From Winogradskyella sp. (GTDB lineage Bacteria > Bacteroidota > Bacteroidia > Flavobacteriales > Flavobacteriaceae), in assembly GCF_028289625.1 (NCBI RefSeq), contig NZ_JANQOM010000039.1, positions 1 to 64,000 on the forward strand: a stretch of 64,000 bases of DNA. The letters are read 5' to 3'. Made by a program: the position numbers and the translations under genes. Positions 8,180 through 18,389 of the stretch are shown piece by piece. The number at the start of each line of letters is the position of its first letter. Position 1 is the stretch's first letter. Under the pieces are notes generated by a model. That model had not been told where the DNA came from and searched no databases. It saw only the letters and a list, made by a program, of their open reading frames with translations.

Positions 8180-8884
8180 CTACTTGTTTAAATAATTAAT
8201 TAAGCTACATGATACTATTGCGGCAGTTTCTGTTCTTAGTCGGGTATCACCCAAGGTCACTGGAATAAAATTGTCCTTAAGTGCTAGTGAGATTTCGTTT
8301 CTGCTAAAATCGCCTTCCGGACCAATTAAAATGGTGATATTTTTAGTTGAAACTAGTTCAGATTTGAGAGATTTTCGACCTGTATCCTCACAATGTGCTA
8401 TAAACTTCTGACTTGCGATATCTTGATTTATAAAATCTTTAAATGTTATAGGCTGATGAAGTTTGGGCAAATAACATTGTAGGGATTGTTTCATAGCCGA
8501 TTGAATAATCTTTTCAAAACGCTCTAACTTTACCACTTTACGTTCGCTATTATCGCAAATAATCGGTGTAATTTCATCAATGCCTATTTCGGTGGCTTTC
8601 TCTAAAAACCACTCGTAGCGATCGTTCATTTTGGTAGGTGCAACCGCAAGATGCAAGTTGTAGTTTCGTTTTGGCTGCAAAGTTTTAGAAACAATGGCAA
8701 CGGTGCAGTGTTTTATATCTGCTAAGGTCAACTGAGCTTCAAATAACCAGCCCTGGCCATTGGTAATATGAATGTTATCTCCAACTTTTTTACGCAGCAC
8801 TTTTACAATATGTCGACTTTCGTCTTTATCGAAGTCGAATTCCTCACTATGCTCAGAAATATTAGGATTATAAAACAATTGCAT
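8180..8884 (-). CDS. rsmE: 16S rRNA (uracil-1498-N3)-methyltransferase RsmE
   Basis: A 234-residue SPOUT methyltransferase that modifies U1498 of 16S rRNA using SAM. The N-terminal PUA-like region carries the usual HIVKVLRKKVGD and HITNGQG segments. The C-terminal knot shows TILIGPEGDFSRNEI and then LGDTRLRTETAAIVS, which are diagnostic for RsmE. Length matches the family. Its ATG overlaps by one base the stop codon of the upstream parvulin-like gene (TAATG), so the two are translationally coupled. Confidence 0.95.
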   Translation of the reverse strand: MQLFYNPNISEHSEEFDFDKDESRHIVKVLRKKVGDNIHITNGQGWLFEAQLTLADIKHCTVAIVSKTLQPKRNYNLHLAVAPTKMNDRYEWFLEKATEIGIDEITPIICDNSERKVVKLERFEKIIQSAMKQSLQCYLPKLHQPITFKDFINQDIASQKFIAHCEDTGRKSLKSELVSTKNITILIGPEGDFSRNEISLALKDNFIPVTLGDTRLRTETAAIVSCSLINYLNK

Positions 8885-9513
8885 TATTCAGTAACTTCAG
8901 TATATTTTAAAACCGTGATTTCTTCAATAGGCTTTGCATCGTGAGTTTTTAGAATGACGTAATACCAATTCTCCTCCTTAATATCCAGAGTGAAAATATC
9001 TTCGATATTATGGGATCTAATGGCTTCTTCAAATTCTGGATGTAGTTGCCCTTCGGGAAACCAGCCCAAATCACCACCTCTTTTAGAGTTTTGGCCCATA
9101 GAATGTATTTTTGCTAAAGCTTCAAATTTATAACCCTGTTTGTATTGCGAAATGATTTTAGAGCGTTTAGAATTTATATCATCAAGTGCCATTTTATGAC
9201 CATCAAAATAAATGTAACTCACTCTGTAATGGAGTGTTCTTTCTTTATCTATAATCTTATAGTAGGTTTTTTTATAATCTTTCTTCACAACTTTTTTACC
9301 ACCCTTTGATAACTTGAAAAGGTCATCTGCCAATCGTGTTTTGTGCTTTGCCTTATTAAAAGTTAAGACTTTACTCTTGTTAGCCTTCTTATAAGTTTTA
9401 GCAAAGAATTTTGCTTCTTCAATTGAGCTTACGGAATCGAGTTCTTCCTCCAAGGATTCTTGAGAGAGACTTAAAAGTGGCATAAAGAGTAGTAAAACTA
9501 ATAATTGCTTCAT
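8884..9513 (-). CDS. Exported parvulin-type peptidylprolyl isomerase
   Basis: A 209-residue exported protein when started at the ATG at 9513, which places a clear signal peptide (MKQLLVLLLFMPLLSLSQ) at the N-terminus; a start 39 bases upstream would bury it. The C-terminal ~110 residues match a rotamase domain: YKQGYKFEALAKIHSM, SKRGGDLGWFPEGQLHPEFEEAI, and VILKTHDAKP. Predicted role is periplasmic prolyl isomerisation and folding. The N-terminal 90 residues are lysine-rich and not assigned. It is coupled to rsmE through a TAATG overlap. Confidence 0.85.
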   Translation of the reverse strand: MKQLLVLLLFMPLLSLSQESLEEELDSVSSIEEAKFFAKTYKKANKSKVLTFNKAKHKTRLADDLFKLSKGGKKVVKKDYKKTYYKIIDKERTLHYRVSYIYFDGHKMALDDINSKRSKIISQYKQGYKFEALAKIHSMGQNSKRGGDLGWFPEGQLHPEFEEAIRSHNIEDIFTLDIKEENWYYVILKTHDAKPIEEITVLKYTEVTE

Positions 9514-9612
9514 CGTATAAAATTTTAATAGGATTTGGGTTACACAAATCAACTAAATTTTAAAATGGAATTAAGGTAATTGGTATTTGCTTATCAACAG
9601 ATGTTTTAACAA

Positions 9613-9984
9613 TTAGCTAGAGAATAAATAGTTCCAAGGAATTACAAAGGGGAGTATGACAACCCAAACTAAAAAGAAAATAGCCATTCCTTTCGGATAG
9701 GGGTTTTGGTTTATAATTGCAGGAATAGCGACGACCATAAGCCAAGTGCTTTTGTAAATTAATTGTAAGACTAATACTGGTGAAAAGGCTTGTGGTCTAA
9801 AAAGTCCAAATACAGATAGAATTGCAATGCTTAACCAGAGTGCACCAACTAATCGAATATACTCTGAATTTGAATAAGCATTTTCAAAAATGATACTTAC
9901 TGCAGTCTTTGGATAAAACAGTGACATAATGCCAATCCAACCTGCAACTATAACATTGGCTATATAAACTAGTTTTAGAATCAT
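9613..9984 (-). CDS. Small integral membrane protein, unknown
   Basis: A 123-residue protein with four hydrophobic segments (about 3-23, 44-62, 69-88, 95-118). No recognised motif; the YSNSEYIRLVGALWLSIAILSVFGL segment resembles small DUF-type membrane proteins of flavobacteria but I cannot name the family. It overlaps the upstream membrane-protein gene by four bases (ATGA), so the pair is an operon, probably continuing from tsaD. Confidence 0.7.
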   Translation of the reverse strand: MILKLVYIANVIVAGWIGIMSLFYPKTAVSIIFENAYSNSEYIRLVGALWLSIAILSVFGLFRPQAFSPVLVLQLIYKSTWLMVVAIPAIINQNPYPKGMAIFFLVWVVILPFVIPWNYLFSS

Positions 9985-10433
9985 TTGATTTTTCTTTGAA
10001 TTACTTTAATTATCGATACTGATAAATTAACTATAAGTATGAGTTGGGCTATCAAAAATGAAACTACTAAAATCTCGGTGTAAAAATCAAGATTATCACA
10101 ATAATCAAATAATGGGAATTCTCCACACTTCTTTTCATAGTATAATTTTATAAGTGGAGATGCTAATGTTGGTATAATGGTCAAAGTGAGATGAATAATA
10201 TTGAGCCTAGGGTAAAGTTTTATGTGTAGTTTTTCTGAAAATAAATAAACTAAACTAATTACAAACAACACTATTGCTAAAAGTATTGTGTAGTGTCTTT
10301 GAGCAATTACAAAATAGGTGTCGTAATAATTATAAACTATATCATTTTTTGATAATCTAAATTCCCGATAAACAGCAAATGAAATAATGCAGATCCAGAG
10401 AATTGTATATGGTTTCTTAAAAAATGATTTCAT
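9981..10433 (-). CDS. Small membrane protein with an oxidase-subunit-I-like motif
   Basis: A 150-residue protein with about four hydrophobic segments. Residues ~35-48 read NYYDTYFVIAQRHYTI, which resembles the DTYYVVAHFHY segment of heme-copper oxidase subunit I, where the histidines ligate heme and CuB. Only one of those histidines is kept and the protein is far too short to be an oxidase. It starts one base after the tsaD stop and overlaps the next membrane-protein gene by four bases. The function is unknown; the motif similarity may be distant homology or chance. Confidence 0.7.
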   Translation of the reverse strand: MKSFFKKPYTILWICIISFAVYREFRLSKNDIVYNYYDTYFVIAQRHYTILLAIVLFVISLVYLFSEKLHIKLYPRLNIIHLTLTIIPTLASPLIKLYYEKKCGEFPLFDYCDNLDFYTEILVVSFLIAQLILIVNLSVSIIKVIQRKIK

Positions 10434-10434
10434 A

Positions 10435-11457
10435 TCAAATCTTCAACCTCGCGGTAGCCATTACATCAAAATCCGAAAAATCCTGCTCTAAATATTTCAA
10501 ATAGCCTACAATGGCAATCATGGCCGCATTATCTGTGGTATATTCAAATTTTGGAATATAAGTGGTCCAACCATGTCTTTTTTCGGCTTCCTTTAAAGCT
10601 TTCCGAATACCAGAATTCGCAGACACACCGCCACCAATAGCAACATATTTTATACCTGTCTGCTTCACAGCTAGTTTTAGTTTATCCATCAAAATACCGA
10701 TAATGGTGTACTGAATAGAAGCACAAATATCATTTAAGTTCTCGGCAATAAAATCAGGATTGGCTTTGGTTTCGCGTTGCACAAAATACAAGATACCTGT
10801 TTTTAAACCAGAGAAGCTAAAATTAAGGCCATCAACTTTTGGTTTGGTAAATGGGTAAGCCTTTGGGTTACCAAGTTGAGCACGTTTATCAATTTCTGGA
10901 CCAGCAGGATACCCCAAACCTAAAACCTTTCCACTCTTATCATAAGCTTCACCGACAGCATCATCTATGGTTTCTCCTAAAACTTCCATTTCAAAATAAT
11001 TGGTCACTTTCACAATTTGGGTGTGTCCGCCAGAAATGGTCATCGCCAAAAAAGGAAAAGGTGGTTTGTTGTGATGTTCTTCATCTATAAAGTGTGCCAG
11101 TATATGTGCTTGCATATGGTTCACATCGATTAAAGGGATGCTCAATCCATAAGCTAAAGACTTTGCAAATGACGTGCCTACAAGCAAAGAACCCATAAGA
11201 CCTGGGCCACGAGTAAAGGCGATAGCACTCAATTGGTCTTTAGTGATTCCGGCTTTTTCCAGTGCTTGATGTACCACTGGAACAATGTTCTGTTGATGCG
11301 CTCTGGAGGCCAATTCTGGGACAACGCCACCATATTCGGCATGGATTTTTTGGTCGGCAACAACATTGCTCAAAATTTTGTCGTTACATAATATAGCAGC
11401 CGAAGTGTCATCACAAGAAGATTCAATACCTAGGATGTATATATTTTCTTTTTTCAT
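10435..11457 (-). CDS. tsaD: tRNA N6-adenosine threonylcarbamoyltransferase TsaD
   Basis: Transfers the threonylcarbamoyl group to A37 of ANN-decoding tRNAs as part of the TsaBDE complex. The 340-residue protein shows the ASKHA fold features ILGIESSCDDTSAAI at the N-terminus, HMQAHILAH (metal ligands), GGHTQIV, VGEAYDKSGKVLGLGYPGP-type segment and GGGVSANSGIR. The ATG at 11457 is preferred because conserved sequence begins at once; the frame extends six codons upstream. It is divergent from tamB across a 238-bp gap. Confidence 0.96.
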   Translation of the reverse strand: MKKENIYILGIESSCDDTSAAILCNDKILSNVVADQKIHAEYGGVVPELASRAHQQNIVPVVHQALEKAGITKDQLSAIAFTRGPGLMGSLLVGTSFAKSLAYGLSIPLIDVNHMQAHILAHFIDEEHHNKPPFPFLAMTISGGHTQIVKVTNYFEMEVLGETIDDAVGEAYDKSGKVLGLGYPAGPEIDKRAQLGNPKAYPFTKPKVDGLNFSFSGLKTGILYFVQRETKANPDFIAENLNDICASIQYTIIGILMDKLKLAVKQTGIKYVAIGGGVSANSGIRKALKEAEKRHGWTTYIPKFEYTTDNAAMIAIVGYLKYLEQDFSDFDVMATARLKI

Positions 11458-11695
11458 AGGCGATATTAGGCACAATAATTGTTAATTTTACCAGATATAG
11501 TCTAAGGTAGCATATTACAACGTACTGTAGTTGCAAAAGTACATGAATTTTTTAGTTTGAAAATTTGATAAATCAAACGAAAACAATTAATGTACTAACG
11601 AAGTGGTTCCTGATGTAAAACTAAATTTTGCAGATTTTTTCAAAAAAATTTTAGTTCTTACAGAAGAAAGTTAGTGAAGATTTCATCAATTCATA

Positions 11696-14600
11696 ATTAC
11701 AAACCGTATCAAAAGAATACTCAAAATAATAGGAAAAATAGCAGGTATCATTCTGCTCCTGTTTTTTATTGTGTTTTTGATTTTGGGTATTCCTGCCGTA
11801 CAAACCAAACTTGGTAAATATGCCACCAAGAAAGTCAATGAAGAATTTAAAACCAATATTAATATTGCAAAAGTCGGGCTTCAGCTGAATGGCGATATTG
11901 AACTCAAGGAAATTCTGATTAAAGACCATCAGGAAGATACGCTTATTAGTATTGGAGAATTGAATAGCTCAATCGTTAGTTTTAAAAATCTATATAACGG
12001 TAAACTGAATTTTGGAGATATCGATATTCAAAATCTCGTATTTAACCTTAAGACATACAAAGATGAAGAGGACACCAACCTCGATGTTTTTGTAGATAAG
12101 TTTGAAGATGATAATCCACGTGAAGGCCCAAGTGAGTTTTTATTCTCATCTAGTGACGTATCGGTAGAAAACGGAATTTTTAGATTGGTAGACGAAAATC
12201 TTGAAACTCCTGAAGTATTTAATTTCACGGAATTAAATATTAATACGACTAATTTTTTGATTAGTGGGCCAGATGTCAGCAGTCGGATCAATAAATTTAG
12301 TTTTAAGGACAGTAGAGGAATTGTCGTTGATAATTTAATGGCAAATTTCGAATACACGCTTAACCATATGAGTTTTGGGAATTTAGATATTAAAACCCAA
12401 AATTCTGAGCTCAAAGGTAACCTAAGATTTGACTATAAACGTGAGGACTTAAAGGATTTTACAGATAAAGTAAATGTAACAGCTAGTTTCAAGGATTCTC
12501 AAATATCGCTCACTGAGCTTAATGTTTTTTTTGATGAATTCGGAAAGAATCAACGCGCCAGTCTCAATGTTGATTTATCAGGTACACTAAACGATTTGGC
12601 AGCCAACAATCTCAAGGTCAGTACAACCAGAAATACAAGAATCGTAGGTGATATTAAGTTTAAGAATCTTTTTAGTAAGGATGATGATAGTTTTGCATTG
12701 GATGGCAAGTTCAAAAATCTGGCATCTAACTATAATGACTTAACGGCACTATTGCCAAGAATTTTAGGCAATGCCATTCCGACGGTTCTATCTAAGGTAG
12801 GTAATTTCAGAGTTAACGGAACCTCCCAAATTACAACCAAGCAGATAAATGCTGATATAGCTATTGATACAGATTTAGGTTTCATCAAATCTAATTTAGA
12901 ACTCACCGAAATAGACGATATTGATGAAGCAAGTTATATTGGGAATGTTGTTTTTGATGAATTTGATATCGGACAGCTAGTAGATGACCCCATGGCTAAA
13001 TATGTATCCGCTAATGTCGATGTTGATGGTAAGGGGTTTACACTCGACAATCTGCGAACAGATATTAAAGGTGATGTCTTTAGTTTAGATTACAACAGTT
13101 ATACATACGAAGGAGTTGCCATTTCTGGTGATTTAGGGAATAAAATCTTTAACGGAAGGTTGAAAGCAGACGATCCCAACCTGCAATTGGATTTTAATGG
13201 CTTAGTGGATTTTTCTGAAGAGCAAAAACAATTCGATTTTAAGGCTAACGTCGGTTATGCCAACCTAAGAGTACTCAACTTCGTTGATCGTGATAGTATC
13301 TCAGAGTTTAGAGGACTTGTGAATATAACAGCAGTGGGCAGTACATATGATAATGCAAGAGGTGCCGTAAACATAAAAAATACCACCTATAAAAATCAAG
13401 ATAGCAGATATAGATTCGAGGATTTTGATATCGTGTCATCATTTGAAGGAGAAGAACGAACCGTGACAATTAATTCACCCGATATAATAACAGGAAAAAT
13501 AAAGGGAAAGTTTAGAATTAGGGATATTCAAAAACTGACAGAAAATTCACTGGGAAGCATATATGCCAATTACGTGCCGTATGAGGTTGAAGAAGGGCAG
13601 TATATGGATTTTAGGTTCAATGTATATTCAAAGATTGCATCTGTATTTTTCAAAGATTTGTATTTAGGCAAAAATACCTTTATCGAAGGAAGAGTGGAGA
13701 CCGACGAAAAAGGATTTGAACTCACCTTTAATTCACCAGAGATTAAATTTCAGGATTATTTTGCAAATAATATCAATATCGAAGTCAACAATAACAATCC
13801 ATTATACAATACATTTATTGAAATTGATAGTTTGAGTGCTGGTATTTATGACGCATCGGATTTTACATTGGTTAATGTCACCAAAAGAGATACTCTACTG
13901 ATTAAGACTGAATTCAAAGGTGGAAAAAACAATAAAGATGAGTTTAATCTTAACCTTTTTTATACCATTGACGAAGCTAACAAATCCATTATTGGTTTTA
14001 GAAAGTCAGATGTATTATTCAAGGGCTATGAATGGTTTGTAAATTCAGAAAAAAATAATTTCAATAAGGTACGCTTTGATAAGGAACTAAAGTCGTTTGA
14101 TATTTTTCCGATTACCATAAACCAAGGGAATGAGGAAATTGAACTTTCGGGTATTATTAGCGATAGCATTAACAAAAATATAAGGGTTGATTTTAAGGAC
14201 GTAGAATTGGTTAAAATTACACCTCGTATAGATAGTTTGGCACTTGATGGAATAGTCAACGGAAAGTTTGATCTCAATCAAAGCAATGGTGTGTATTTGC
14301 CAAAATCCAATATAGAGGTCAACAATCTTTTTGTCAACGATTATGATCTCGGAAACCTAACAACAAAAGTTGAAGGGAACAATTCACTCACAGACTATAG
14401 CGTTGATGTATCCTTGGTGAATGATAATTTAACGTCGTTTTCGGCAAAGGGTGCCATAGATGTTGCCAAAACTAGACCGACCATAGATTTGGATGTAATC
14501 TTCGACGAGTTTTTACTCGACCCACTAAACCCTTTAGGAGAAGGTGTTATTAGCAATATAAGAGGTCAAGTGTCTGGAAACGCCAAGGTTACGGGAAGTC

Positions 14601-16162
14601 TAAAAAAGCCCAGTATCGATGGTGAGTTACTTCTCGATAGAGCTGGCCTTTCCATCCCTTATCTCAATGTAGATTACGGCTTTGATTTTGATTCTAAGGT
14701 CTCATTGCGGAAGCAGCAATTTATTTTCAATAATGTGGCTATGACAGATTCTGAGTATTTTTCACAAGGCTATCTAAACGGCTACATTGAGCATGATAAT
14801 TTTTCGGATTGGAAATTAGGTTTAGACCTCACCACAGATCGGTTATTGGTTTTAAATACTGAAGAATCTGAAGATGAATTATATTATGGTACAGCATTTA
14901 TTTCTGGTGATGCTACCATAAAAGGCCCAACGGACCAATTAATTATTGATGTAGAAGGGAGTACGGCACAAGGAACAGAGTTTAATATACCGTTGAACGA
15001 TTCTGAGAGCTTCGGTGACAACTCTTTTATACACTTCTTAAGTCCTGAAGAGAAAAAAGCTAGAGTAAGTGGGGAAATAGTTGAAGCTATAGAAGTGAAG
15101 GGATTAGAGCTTAATTTTGATTTGGATGTTAACCAAAACGCAACCATTGAAATTGTTATTGATAAAGATTCAGGCAGTACTATAAAAGGTAGAGGGGAAG
15201 GAAACCTTGTATTTTTAATAAATACCAATGGTAAGTTTAATATGTGGGGAGATTTCTCTGTCTTTGAAGGCTTATATAATTTTAGATATCGCGGACTTGT
15301 AGAGAAAAGATTCGATGTAGAGCAGGGAGGGAGTATTGTTTGGGAAGGTGACCCTTTAAAAGCCCAGATAGATATTAGAGCAGTTTACCAAGCTACTGCC
15401 AACCCATCAGTATTATTAGATAATCCGATAAGCCAATCCATTCCTGTTGAGGTAATCATTCATTTAACAGGTCAGTTAGAACAGCCAGATCCAGAGTTCG
15501 ATTTCAGATTCCCAACGGTTAATTCTACGGTTAAATCAGAGCTAGATTATAGGTTGTCATCTAAGGACGAACGCGATAATCAAGCCTTAATATTTTTGGC
15601 CACAGGTAGTTTTGCGAATGGAGTTAGTGGTCTCGATTTTTCTGGAACCATTGCAGAGCGACTTAGCGGTATCGTAAATAACCTTCTCGGTGGTAACAAT
15701 GGTGATTTACAGGTAGGGCTAGATTTTGAGCTTGGTCAGGATACACCAGAGCTACAAACCAATAGTCGAGTTGGATTAACACTACAGACTAAGATTTCCG
15801 ATAGGGTTTTAGTGAATGGAACCGTAGGTGTACCATTTGGTACAGCACAGCAGACCACGATTACAGGAGATGTGCAGATCGACTGGTTACTAAATGAAGA
15901 CGGTACATTACGGGCTAAAGTGTTTAACAGGGAAAATATCATCAGAAACTTTGGAGAGGAAATAGGCTACACTCAAGGTGTAGGTTTATCCTATAGTGTA
16001 GAATTTGACACATTTAAGGAACTTATAGATATCATTTTTTCAGGAAAGAATAGAAAGGATAAGAAAAATGAAAACGCCAATGAAAATCAAGAAGGTGAAG
16101 ACGATGATTTTATGCCAGAATACATTACCATGAAGAAAAAGAAAACAAAATCCAAGTCTTAA
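11696..16162 (+). CDS. tamB: Translocation/assembly module TamB (very large)
   Basis: An inner-membrane-anchored periplasmic protein of almost 1,490 residues that bridges to the outer membrane, with roles in outer-membrane protein assembly and lipid transport. It has an N-terminal hydrophobic anchor, a very long beta-rich middle with AsmA-like repeats (many NG/DG turns), and a C-terminal TamB/DUF490 domain (FNMWGDFSVFEGLYNFRYRG onward). The tail is lysine-rich. No ATG, GTG or TTG lies between the upstream stop (11675) and the anchor. The first usable start codon, GTG 11771, would cut the anchor in half. I give an ATT at 11696 as the most likely start, which adds a basic segment and a full hydrophobic helix. 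The end is certain. Confidence 0.88.
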   Translation: MTNRIKRILKIIGKIAGIILLLFFIVFLILGIPAVQTKLGKYATKKVNEEFKTNINIAKVGLQLNGDIELKEILIKDHQEDTLISIGELNSSIVSFKNLYNGKLNFGDIDIQNLVFNLKTYKDEEDTNLDVFVDKFEDDNPREGPSEFLFSSSDVSVENGIFRLVDENLETPEVFNFTELNINTTNFLISGPDVSSRINKFSFKDSRGIVVDNLMANFEYTLNHMSFGNLDIKTQNSELKGNLRFDYKREDLKDFTDKVNVTASFKDSQISLTELNVFFDEFGKNQRASLNVDLSGTLNDLAANNLKVSTTRNTRIVGDIKFKNLFSKDDDSFALDGKFKNLASNYNDLTALLPRILGNAIPTVLSKVGNFRVNGTSQITTKQINADIAIDTDLGFIKSNLELTEIDDIDEASYIGNVVFDEFDIGQLVDDPMAKYVSANVDVDGKGFTLDNLRTDIKGDVFSLDYNSYTYEGVAISGDLGNKIFNGRLKADDPNLQLDFNGLVDFSEEQKQFDFKANVGYANLRVLNFVDRDSISEFRGLVNITAVGSTYDNARGAVNIKNTTYKNQDSRYRFEDFDIVSSFEGEERTVTINSPDIITGKIKGKFRIRDIQKLTENSLGSIYANYVPYEVEEGQYMDFRFNVYSKIASVFFKDLYLGKNTFIEGRVETDEKGFELTFNSPEIKFQDYFANNINIEVNNNNPLYNTFIEIDSLSAGIYDASDFTLVNVTKRDTLLIKTEFKGGKNNKDEFNLNLFYTIDEANKSIIGFRKSDVLFKGYEWFVNSEKNNFNKVRFDKELKSFDIFPITINQGNEEIELSGIISDSINKNIRVDFKDVELVKITPRIDSLALDGIVNGKFDLNQSNGVYLPKSNIEVNNLFVNDYDLGNLTTKVEGNNSLTDYSVDVSLVNDNLTSFSAKGAIDVAKTRPTIDLDVIFDEFLLDPLNPLGEGVISNIRGQVSGNAKVTGSLKKPSIDGELLLDRAGLSIPYLNVDYGFDFDSKVSLRKQQFIFNNVAMTDSEYFSQGYLNGYIEHDNFSDWKLGLDLTTDRLLVLNTEESEDELYYGTAFISGDATIKGPTDQLIIDVEGSTAQGTEFNIPLNDSESFGDNSFIHFLSPEEKKARVSGEIVEAIEVKGLELNFDLDVNQNATIEIVIDKDSGSTIKGRGEGNLVFLINTNGKFNMWGDFSVFEGLYNFRYRGLVEKRFDVEQGGSIVWEGDPLKAQIDIRAVYQATANPSVLLDNPISQSIPVEVIIHLTGQLEQPDPEFDFRFPTVNSTVKSELDYRLSSKDERDNQALIFLATGSFANGVSGLDFSGTIAERLSGIVNNLLGGNNGDLQVGLDFELGQDTPELQTNSRVGLTLQTKISDRVLVNGTVGVPFGTAQQTTITGDVQIDWLLNEDGTLRAKVFNRENIIRNFGEEIGYTQGVGLSYSVEFDTFKELIDIIFSGKNRKDKKNENANENQEGEDDDFMPEYITMKKKKTKSKS

Positions 16163-16297
16163 ATCACGCATTTTTTCATTATTATTTAAAAATTTATTAA
16201 CGAAAACGTTTGAATTTATTTAGGCCTATTTTTTTTATGATTTAAGTCATAATATTGTGTGTTTTGTTTAGTAATTTTACTAAAAATAAAAAGGAAA

Positions 16298-17284
16298 ATG
16301 CTTCACACAATAAAAAAAGTTGCGGTCTTAACTTCTGGAGGAGACTCTCCAGGTATGAATGCTGCTATTCGTTCTGTAGTTAGAGCCTGTGCCTTTCACG
16401 ATATAGAATGTTATGGTTGCTACAGAGGATACCAAGGTATGATTGAAGGTGATTTTGAAAAAATGGATGCCCGTAGTGTAAAAGGTATCATCAATAAAGG
16501 TGGTACCATGCTCAAATCTGCAAGATCACAAGACTTTAGGACTAAGGAAGGACGCCAAAAAGCTTACAATGCATTAAGGAAAGCTGAAATCGATGCCTTT
16601 GTGGTTATTGGAGGAGACGGTAGTTTTACAGGCGCCATGATTTTTAATCAGGAGTTTGGTTTTCCTGTCATGGGAATTCCAGGGACTATAGATAATGATA
16701 TTTTTGGGACAACCCACACACTTGGCTATGATACGGCATTGAACACTGCTGTAGATGCTATTGACAAAATTAGAGATACTGCCAGTTCGCATAATCGCTT
16801 GTTTTTCATTGAGGTCATGGGACGTGATGTTGGTCATATTGCACTTAATGTAGGAGTTGGTGCTGGTGCTGAAGAAATTTTAATACCTGAAGAAGATTTA
16901 GGTCTAGATAGGTTGCTAGATTCTTTGAGGCGAAGTAAAGCCTCAGGTAAATCTTCTAGTGTTGTTGTTGTAGCAGAAGGAGATAAAATAGGTAAAAACG
17001 TATTTGAGTTAGCAGATTATGTTGAAGAAAATATGACCGAATATGAAGTTCGTGTTTCAGTTTTAGGACACATGCAAAGAGGAGGAAATCCTTCATGTTT
17101 TGATCGTGTTTTAGCGAGTCGTATGGGAGTTAAGGCTGTAGAGTCACTTATTACTGGTAAAAGTAATTTTATGGTAGGTCTCAAGAACGATATTATGGAT
17201 CTGACTCCATTTGACCAAGCCGTAAAAGGGAAATCAAAAATTAACATGGAACTACTTAGGGTTTCAGACATAATGACAATATAA
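16298..17284 (+). CDS. pfkA: ATP-dependent 6-phosphofructokinase
   Basis: Commits fructose 6-phosphate to glycolysis. The 328-residue protein has the ATP site (VLTSGGDSPGMNAAIRS and VIGGDGSFTGA), the catalytic GTIDNDI segment, the substrate-binding MGRDVGHIAL, and GHMQRGGNPS near the end, all as in type A PFK. Start is the ATG at 16298 because conserved sequence starts at MLHTIKKVAVLTSGG; the frame extends 13 codons further without similarity. The gap gene follows after 19 bp, so the two form a glycolytic operon. Confidence 0.96.
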   Translation: MLHTIKKVAVLTSGGDSPGMNAAIRSVVRACAFHDIECYGCYRGYQGMIEGDFEKMDARSVKGIINKGGTMLKSARSQDFRTKEGRQKAYNALRKAEIDAFVVIGGDGSFTGAMIFNQEFGFPVMGIPGTIDNDIFGTTHTLGYDTALNTAVDAIDKIRDTASSHNRLFFIEVMGRDVGHIALNVGVGAGAEEILIPEEDLGLDRLLDSLRRSKASGKSSSVVVVAEGDKIGKNVFELADYVEENMTEYEVRVSVLGHMQRGGNPSCFDRVLASRMGVKAVESLITGKSNFMVGLKNDIMDLTPFDQAVKGKSKINMELLRVSDIMTI

Positions 17285-17291
17285 AGACTAA

Positions 17292-18305
<1,014 letters not shown>

Positions 18306-18333
18306 TGCGTAATAATCTTAGATATTAATTATG

Positions 18334-18378
18334 AAATTCCGCAGTGCTATTATATTTTAAGCATTGCGGATTTTTTTT
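18334..18378 (+). terminator. Rho-independent terminator after gap
   Basis: ATTCCGCAGTGCT pairs with AGCATTGCGGAT (one G-U pair) across an ~11-base loop, followed by eight T. It separates pfkA-gap from the GlcNAc-kinase-like gene, which starts only 12 bp later. Confidence 0.85.
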
Positions 18379-18389
18379 AAATATAAATT

